Below are positions 57,101-64,000 of a stretch of 64,000 bases of DNA, in pieces. Origin of the DNA: Cephalopachus bancanus (Eukaryota; Chordata; Mammalia; Primates; Tarsiidae); contig JAPVLO010000323.1 of assembly GCA_027257055.1 (NCBI GenBank), positions 1,707,858 to 1,771,857 on the forward strand, written 5' to 3'. The notes below the pieces were generated by a model that was given only the letters and a program-made list of their open reading frames with translations, did no database searches and was not told the DNA's origin. A program made the translations under genes and the position numbers. The number at the start of each line of letters is the position of its first letter. The stretch's first letter is position 1.

Positions 57101-60100
57101 AATCCTTCACTCATTTTTAATCGGATTAGTTGTTATTTTGTTATTGAGATGTATGATTTCCTTATATATTTTAAATAGTAACCCCTTATCAAATCTATGA
57201 TTTTGCAAATATTTTCACTGTGTTGATTGTTTCTTTTTTTGTGCAGAAGTTTTTGAGCTTGATGCAGTCCCTCTTTTCTAATATTGCTGGTGCTTTTTTT
57301 CCATTTCCAAAACAGTGATTGCCAAATCAAGAAGCTTTGCTCCTGTGTTTTCTTCTGGTAGTGTAATGGTTTCATGTCTTCCCCCTCCTCCTGTCTAACT
57401 AAAAATTTGTATTCTTTGACCACATCTCTCAACCTTCCCCTACCTTCCATATCCTGTCCCCCTACCCAGCCCCAGGTAACCTTCATTTTACTTTCTACTA
57501 CTATGAGTTCAACTTTTTAACATTCCACGTATAAGCAAGATTTGAAGTATTTGTCTTTCTTTGCTTGGTTTATTTAATTTACTGTAGTGTCTTTTCGGTT
57601 CATCCAAGTTCAGGATTTCTTGTTTATTTGTTTATTGTGTTGGGGTCTTGGTCTATTCCCCAGGCTGGAATGGAGTGGCAAGATCACAGCTCACTGCAGG
57701 CTCAACCTCCTTGGCCCAAGTGATTCTCCTGCCTAGTCCCTGAAGTTTGGACTAAAAGTATATGCCACCACAACTGGCTAATTGTTTTGATTTTTTTTAA
57801 TGTTTTTAGAAACAAGGTCTTGCTATTTGCCTAGGCTGTTGATGAACTCTTGGGCGCAAGCTATCTTTCTACCTGGGTCTACCAAAATGCTGGGATTACA
57901 GACATGAGGTACCACACCCGCCAATTTTCTTCATTTCTTAAGGTTGAATAGTATGGGATTCTGCATATACACCACTTCAAAAACAATCTATTCATCAGTT
58001 GATGGAAATTTTTCTTAACTTTTAATTTTAAATATGTGACGTACAATTCAGGGTTAGGTATACATATGTTCATTAGGTAGGTACGCTTGTTGATGAGGTG
58101 TGCCCTCCCGCCCCCGCCTGACAGTTTCCTGCTACGACCAATCCTGCCGCCACCCATCTCTGGCATTTCCCACTACTGCCAAACCCTTTTTTATAGTATT
58201 ACGATAGTTGTTCAAGGTCCACTTACGAGCGAGAACATCTGATACTCGAATACTTATTTTTGCGATAGATCACTCAGTTTATAGCCTCTAAGTCCATCCA
58301 AGGTGCTGCAAATTTCATGGAAAATTAAGTTGACTCTATGCCTTGGCTATTGTGATTAATACTACAATAAACCTTGGAGTGTAGATATCTCTTTGACATA
58401 CTCATTCTATTTGCTTTGAATATATACACAGTAGTGGCATTTCTGAATCCTGTTTCTGGTTTTCACTTAAGTCTTTAACTAATTCTGAATAGGTTTTTGT
58501 GTATGGTGTACAATATAAGGTTCAAATTTTGCTCTTGTGCACGTGGATATCCAGTTTTCCCAGGACCATTTGTAAAAATAATATGCTTTCTCCATTGTGT
58601 GTTCTTGGCACTCTTGTCAAAGATCAGTTTACTGTTAATTCATGAATTTATTTCTGAATTCTTTATTCTGTTTTATTGGTCTATATATCTCTTTTTCGGC
58701 TAGCACCATACTATTTGGATTATTGTAGCTTTGAAATATATCTTGAAATCAGGAAATGTGACACTTCCAGTTTTTTTCTTCTTGTTTACCTTAGTTTTGG
58801 TTGTTCAGGTTATTTTGTGATTTTATTAAATTAAAGAATTTTAGATATATTTCTTTTAAAAAATCACAGAAATTTTTATAGGTACTTTAAAGCCATCTAT
58901 CAAACAGTAATATGCTTCTGTCTAAATAGTTTTTTGTCATGAGTCCTACTTCTAAGAAGAATCCTAAGTGATTATTTATTTTTTTAAATTAAAGTTTGGA
59001 GAAAATAAAGGAATGAATAGGCTATTCCCTCTAACTCCAAATTCCCATATAGGATCTTCCAGAACCACATTGTAACTTTCTGATTTAAAGTTTTAAAACA
59101 AAGTTCATTAGAGAAAGAAGTGGGAAAAAGAAAGGAAGACATGCCAGAGCTGGCATCGACAAAAGAAACCACCCATATTGTACCTTTTAAATCTCAATGT
59201 TTGCATTCACAGAAAGTAGCATCTATACACACTGTTTAAAGTACAAATAATTTCTGGATTACTCTATAATTTTGACATTCTATAATTTACATAAACAAAT
59301 TAACGTGGAAGTTAGTGCACTTCATCAACCTTGTACCAGAGCTACCTTTCCAGTCATATTTTCTGCATCTCCTCTCTGCTCAGTCAAACCAATTAACTCT
59401 ATTTTTCATCTTAAAGATCCCTGAAATCTACACTCTAATCTTGTTTTGTGAGTCTTTCTACCTGCAGAATCACCTTCATGCCTTCAAATGTACATTCTGA
59501 CAATTCTCTCTTTTTTTTCCCCCTTTTTTTGAGTTTTAGTCTCAGTCCGTTACCCAGGCTGGAGTGCAGTGGCATGTTTATGGCCAACACAGCATCGACC
59601 CCCTGGGCTCCAGCAATACTTCTGCCTCAGCCTTCCAAGTAGCCCGAACTACAAGTGCACGCTACCATGCCCGGCTAATTTTTTATTTTATTGTGGAGAT
59701 GAGGTCTCTCAGAGTTGCCTGGGCTGGTCTTGAACCTGCGGGCTCAGGCAATCCACTCACCTCAGTCTCCCAAAGTGCTGGGATTACAGGTTGAGCCACC
59801 AAGCCCCGCCTGAAGTCTCTGTTATAGAACAGTGTTTATCACATAGTAAATGCACAATAAATGTTGCCTAACATAATCAAGCACAATTTGTTTTCCCCAA
59901 AATGCACTTCCAATAAGGTAGAATAATACTAACAAGCCCAATTAATGTACTGCCAAATATTAATTATGCAGGTACTCTTGTTGATGAGGTGTGCCCTCCC
60001 TGCCGTCCTGGCAGTTTCCCACTACTATCAATCCTGCCCCCACCCCCTCTGGCATTTCCTGCTACTACCAATCCCTTTTTAATAGTATTACCATAGTTGT

Positions 60101-63100
60101 TCAAAGTCCACGTACAAGCGATAACATCTGATACACGATTATTTGTTTTTGCGATAGATCACTCAGTGTATAGCCTCTAAGTCCATCCAAGGTGGTTCAA
60201 AGTTCATGGAAAATTAAGTTGACTCTATGCCTTAGCCATTGTGAATAATACTACAATAAACATTGGAGTGTAGATATCTCTTTGACATACTCATTCCATT
60301 TTCCTTGGATATATACACAGTAGTGACTCTTCTGAATCCTGTTTCTGGTTTATGTTTAAGTCTTTAATTCTGAATAGGTTTTTGTGTATGGTGTATAAAA
60401 TAAGGCTCAAATTTTGCTCTTGTGCATGTGGATATCCAGTTTCCCCAGAACCATTTGTTAAAAGTAATATGCTTTCTCCATTGTATGTTCTTGGCACTCT
60501 TGTCAAAGATCAGTTTACTGTTAATTCATGAAATTATTTCTGAGTTCTTTATTCTGTTTTATTGGTCTATAAATCTCTTTTTCTGCTAGCACCATACTAT
60601 TTTGATTATTGGAGCTTTGAAATATATTTTGAAATCAGGAAGTGTGACACTTCCAGTTTTCTTTTTCTTGTTTACCTTAGCTTTGGTTGTTCAGGTTCTT
60701 TTGTGATTTAATTTAATTTAATTTAATTTATTTATTTGAGCTGGAGTCTCACTCTGTCACCCAGACTGGAGTGCAGTGGCCGCTTCTGGCCACTGCAGCC
60801 TCGACCTCCTGGGCTCCGGCGATCCTTCCGCCTCTGCCTTCCAAGTAGCTGGAACTACAGGCACACGCTACCACACCCAGCTAATTTTTTATTTATTGTA
60901 GAGATGAGGTCTTGCCAAGTTTCCCAGTCGGGGCTCGAACCCACGGGCTCAGGCAATCCACTCACCTCGGCTTCCCAAAGCGCTGAGATTACAGGCTGAG
61001 CCACCGAGCCCGGCTGTGATTTTATTAAATTAAAGGATTTAAATATATTTCTTAAAAAATATCACAGAAATTTTTGTAGGTACTTTAAAACCATCTATCA
61101 AACAGCAATATGCTCCTGTCTAAATAGTTTTTTTTTCACGAGTCCTACGTCTAAGAAGAATCCTAAGTGATTATTATTTTTTTAAATTAAGGTTTGGAGG
61201 AAATAAAGGGATGAACAGGCTATTCCCTCTACCTTCAAATTCCCATATAGGACCTTCCAGAACCATATTGCACCTTTTTTGTTTAAAGTTTTAAAATAAA
61301 GTTCATTAGAGAAAGAAGTGGGAAAAAGAAAGGAAGACAATGCCAGAGCTGGCATAGGCAAAACAAACCGCCCACACTGAATCTTTTAAATCTCAATGTT
61401 TACAGTCACGGAAGGTAACATCTATACACACTGTTTAAAGTACAAATAATTTCTGGATTATTCTATAATTTTGACATTCTATAATTTACATAAACAAATT
61501 AACGTGGAAGGTAGTGTCCTTCATCAACCTTGTACCAGAGCTACCTTTCCAGTCATATTTTCTGCATCTCCTCTCTGCTCAGTCAAACCAATTAACTCTA
61601 TTCTCATCTTAAAGATCCCCGAAATCTACACTCTGAGTTTGTTTTGTGAGTCTTTCTAGCTGCAGAATCTCCTTCATGCCTTCAAAAGTACATTCTGCCA
61701 ATTCTTTTTTTTTCTTTTTTTTGAGTTGGAGTCGCATTCCATTGCTCAGGCTGGAGTGCAGTGGCACATTTATGGCCACCCCAGCATCGAGCCGCTAGGC
61801 TCCAGCAATCCTTCTGCCTCAGCCTTCCAGGTAGCCCAAACTACAAGTGAACACTACCATGCCCGGCTAACTTTTTATTTTATTGTGGAGACAAGATCTT
61901 GCAGAGTTTCCCAGGCTGGTCTTGAACCCATGGTCTCAGGCAATCCACTCACCTCAGCCTCCCAAAGTGCTGGGATTATAGGCTGAGCCACCGAGCCCAG
62001 CCTCTGCCAATTCTTTAATACTCCGTTCATGATTCCAGGAAGCTTTCATAGCACATACACTTTCTCCAACTTCATCGCTCTAAGTCTACTTTGATAGACA
62101 TAATTTTAATTTAATATTATTGGAATCATGTACTATTTAAAAGTTCTACTGTTTATATACATTAATAAGATGTAGTCAGTTTATAAGTGTTATTATTTTT
62201 GTTGAATTCATTACTATGAATCTTTTTCTCTACTATGAAATAGTCATCTTGAGATTATTGTCTATTTGAAACAATTGCCATTTTAAAATTTACTTTTGTG
62301 GGCCCAGCATGGTAGATCACTCCTGTAATTTCAACACTTTGGCAGGCTGGGAGGATTGCCTGAGCCCAGGAATACGAGACCAGCTTAGACAACATAGTGA
62401 AACCTCCTATCTACAAAAGAAAAAAAAATTAAACCGGTTTGATGGTATGTACCTGGAGTCCCAGCTACTCAGGAAGCTGAGGTAGAAGGATCACCTGATC
62501 CTAGCAGGTCAAGGTTGTGGTGAGCAATGATTATGCCACTCTACTCCAGTCTGGATGACTAAGTGAGATCTCAACTTAAAAATAACTGCTTTCCTAAAAC
62601 AAAGAATTTTGGGAAACATTGTTCAGATTCTCATAAATATTTGTTGAATTTATTTGGATGTGATTAAAATACCTGGTTATGCCTACAATGGTCTAATTTA
62701 TATGTGCATGGCAAATAAATTCATGTAGAATGAGGAAATACTATCACCCATCATAAATACCTCATTGAGAACCAGTTGAGGAAAAATAGAACCCTTTGAA
62801 GACTAGAATCCTTTTACATGCAAGGGCTTTATGATCATAAGAGATATCACGGTAACAGTCAAAGATGTTATTTGCATTTTTGTCCAACTTCTATGTATAG
62901 TGAGTACCTTAGCCGAAATCATAAATAAAAGGTTGATAAGATAAATATCAGTGAATTTCTAAAGAATGCACTCCTAGGTCCTTTGCTCTAATGTGCTTTT
63001 TCTAATGTGCATTTTAGGCTAACCCGAAGAATGACTCGTGGATCTTCGCCCTGGCTGTGCTTCTGAGCAGCACCTTTGTCTACAACAGCATGGGCACCAT

Positions 63101-63511
63101 CAACCACCAGGCCCTGGAGCAGCTGCAGTATCCTTCCAGGAACCAGATCACTATGCTTCACTGAGGTTACAGGAATGGAGAGCTAGTCTTTCCCTCCTTT
63201 CATTTAGTTCCCTTTGGTGGGGCAGAAGGGAATCAGAGAGTGTTCATAATATTTCTCATAAGAGAAATGTGTGAATTGCGAGCAGTCAGTTCATTTTCCT
63301 TAGCCAAGTTGTAGCTATGTGACAGAGCTCACTGAATTAATTAAGGCAAAGTCCTCCCCAAAACCTGAAGGAGTAGAAGATTCTACAGAATTTGTGAGTT
63401 TCTTTCCAGATTTTATCTGGACTATACGGGATTTCACCCTGGAGCTGAAGTTGAATGGTCACTATATTACAGAAGATGAATACTTGGAGAATGCTTTGAA
63501 GCTGATTCCAG
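53955..63511 (+). CDS. GBP6: Gene 2: GBP6-like guanylate-binding protein (exons 2-5), continues past the window
   Basis: This is a tandem paralogue of gene 1 in the same orientation, starting 43 kb downstream. Exons 53955-54171 (ATG at 53982), 54949-55076, 63018-63127 and 63315-63511 join in frame to 208 codons. They match gene 1 exon for exon and have the same phases. The motifs GLYRTGKS (45-52), Thr75, DTEG (97-100) and TIRD are intact. No frame disruption is visible. Intron 3 is 7.9 kb against 5.5 kb in gene 1, because of an internal duplication and extra SINEs here and a deletion in gene 1. Exons 6-11 should lie beyond position 64000. It is probably the functional copy, but its C-terminal half cannot be judged here. 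Confidence 0.92.
54172..54948 (+). other. Gene 2 intron 2
   Basis: A short intron without mobile elements. It preserves the site of the L1 found in gene 1 ('tttgttttaaattgttttt', about 54558). Confidence 0.8.
54949..55076 (+). CDS. GBP6: Gene 2 exon 3: switch I and DTEG
   Basis: A 128-base exon between 'ttccattgcag' and gtaagg. It encodes [20 protein letters not shown] and [20 protein letters not shown], with the same phases as gene 1 exon 3. Ser replaces Pro at residue 66 relative to gene 1 and human GBP6. Confidence 0.95.
55725..56030 (+). repeat. Old Alu-like SINE, shared with copy 1
   Basis: Plus-strand and strongly diverged; counterpart of 14208-14493. Confidence 0.82.
56470..58068 (-). 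mobile_element. Ancient reverse-strand L1 in gene 2 intron 3
   Basis: Counterpart of 14940-18012 in copy 1, with the SINE at 57605-57925 nested in it. From about 58020 a younger L1 3' UTR fragment ('gtgacgtacaattcagggtt') begins. Confidence 0.72.
57605..57925 (-). repeat. Old Alu-like SINE
   Basis: Reverse-strand and diverged; counterpart of the SINE at 16441-16730. Confidence 0.8.
58069..59810 (+). repeat. Internal tandem duplication, unit A (gene 2 intron 3)
   Basis: It aligns along its length with 59964-62003, for example 'tgttgatgaggtgtgccctcc', 'tttttgcgatagatcactca' and 'gagctacctttccagtcata'. It holds an L1 3' fragment, old L1 text and a SINE that is shared with unit B. Confidence 0.93.
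59521..59810 (-). repeat. SINE of unit A
   Basis: Reverse-strand. It shares unusual bases with the SINE at 61711 (for example 'cagcatcga', 'aagtagcccgaac' versus 'ggtagcccaaac', 'ttattgtggaga'), so both derive from one insertion. Its right-hand target duplication is missing. Confidence 0.9.
59815..59885 (+). repeat. MIR-like 3' fragment in the junction filler
   Basis: 'cacatagtaaatgcacaataaatg' resembles the conserved MIR 3' region. It lies in a roughly 150-base segment between units A and B that matches neither. Confidence 0.45.
60733..61015 (-). repeat. Young dimeric SINE, unit B only
   Basis: Reverse-strand, close to the presumed subfamily consensus. Target duplication 'tgtgattt' on both sides. 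The empty site is in unit A ('ttttgtgattttattaaa', about 58815). The left flank also carries an (ATTTA)n tract. Confidence 0.95.
61711..62003 (-). repeat. SINE of unit B
   Basis: Reverse-strand with target duplications 'tctgccaattcttt' on both sides (about 61695 and 62006). Confidence 0.93.
62301..62580 (+). repeat. Old Alu-like SINE, shared with copy 1
   Basis: Plus-strand 'ggcccagcatggtagatcac' to 'gagatctcaacttaaaaat'; counterpart of 18051-18343. Confidence 0.85.
63018..63127 (+). CDS. GBP6: Gene 2 exon 4
   Basis: A 110-base exon after 'gtgcattttag', encoding [20 protein letters not shown] and [14 protein letters not shown]. The donor gtatcc splits the His codon exactly as in gene 1. No SINE lies immediately beside it, unlike gene 1. 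Confidence 0.95.
63315..63511 (+). CDS. GBP6: Gene 2 exon 5: G4 motif TIRD
   Basis: A 197-base exon between 'caagttgtag' and gtatca, encoding [40 protein letters not shown] and [17 protein letters not shown]. It lacks gene 1's extra residue in the NG..ITEDEY turn and so has the usual family length. Confidence 0.95.
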
Positions 63512-64000
63512 GTATCAGAGCATGGCCTGGGTGGTGGGTGGTTCAGCCCAGGGTGGGATCACTTCTGGAGTTCCATCTGTATTTGAGACTAGAAATGAGG
63601 AATGGGAGGTGGGTTGAAAATCTCCAGGAACTGGAGTTTAAGTTCACTTCAAGAGAGTAGAACTTAGTGTAGAATGAATTTAATAGAAACAACTTTGTTC
63701 TTTGACCATTAGTCCTTTGTTCTTTGAATATTAGTCTGCATTCAGATTACAATGGATGATAAAACTTCCTAAACACCAGATCTTTGAGATCTTTCTTGTG
63801 CCTTCTGTATTTCTGTGTTTAACCAATTGACCAGATAATTGTATGACATGAAATTGCAAAGAAAAGTCTATCTAATAAGAAATATGTCACAATAAATAAT
63901 AAAAAATATGCAATAAAAATATAGAGATATCATTTTTCTCATGGAGTGATATAACTTTTGAACACCTGTATGGTTTAATCATACAAAAATGACTTTCTAT
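63512..64000 (+). other. Start of gene 2 intron 5
   Basis: It aligns with gene 1's intron 5 from 19541. The SINE found there at 19743 is absent here. The window ends before exon 6. Confidence 0.8.

Larger units (their letters stand above)
59964..62003 (+). repeat. Internal tandem duplication, unit B (gene 2 intron 3)
   Basis: Second copy of unit A, about 290 bases longer because of an extra SINE at 60733-61015. Its terminal SINE keeps both target duplications, so B's right edge is the original locus. Confidence 0.93.

Noticed and set aside
63038..63274. 78-residue frame overlapping gene 2 exon 4
   Set aside because: A shadow of exon 4 in another frame; the GBP frame with correct splice phases explains the region.

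Overview
This window is primate nuclear DNA, probably from a strepsirrhine (lorisoid or lemur-like) species. It has GT-AG spliced exons in long introns, dense 7SL-derived dimeric SINEs of one young subfamily (reverse strand opens with 'gagttggagtctcactctgtc' and closes with 'gagccaccgagcccggc'), many L1 fragments and a Tigger1 DNA transposon. The order is inferred from SINE type alone and the species is not determined.

The genes are two tandem copies of an interferon-inducible guanylate-binding protein closest to GBP6, both on the plus strand. Gene 1 (exons 2-11, 10722-26607) is complete from the start codon to the stop codon. All nine introns are GT-AG, but one base is missing in exon 10, which shifts the frame and brings a stop at 25409-25411. 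Gene 2 (exons 2-5, 53955-63511) is open as far as it is seen and runs off the right edge. Both keep the GTPase motifs (GLYRTGKS, Thr75, DTEG, T-V/I-RD).

The genes sit in a large tandem duplication. Positions 1-3360 align with about 50685-53548, and the homology continues through the introns. Because the copies can be compared, many insertions can be dated relative to the duplication. Gene 1 alone carries a near-full-length L1 (3361-10314), a 5'-truncated L1 (11325-12977), a mariner-type element (17215-17791) and two young SINEs around exons 4-5. Gene 2 alone carries SINEs at 51979, 53083 and 60733, a deletion marked by an Alu fragment, and an internal tandem duplication in intron 3.

The space between the genes (26.6-50.7 kb) holds no recognisable gene. 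It contains gene 1's 3' flank, a 1546-bp class II ERV solo LTR with 6-bp target duplications (29655-31200), an old LTR-like stretch, a plus-strand L1 5' portion (33118-36375), a mosaic of minus-strand L1s (36376-45405), a near-complete Tigger1 (46036-48632) and a moderately unique stretch before copy 2 with an ISRE-type motif at 50197-50206. I saw no tRNA or rRNA gene, CRISPR array or bacterial feature. The best leads are the decaying versus intact paralogue pair and the copy-specific mobile elements. I found no convincing wholly new system.
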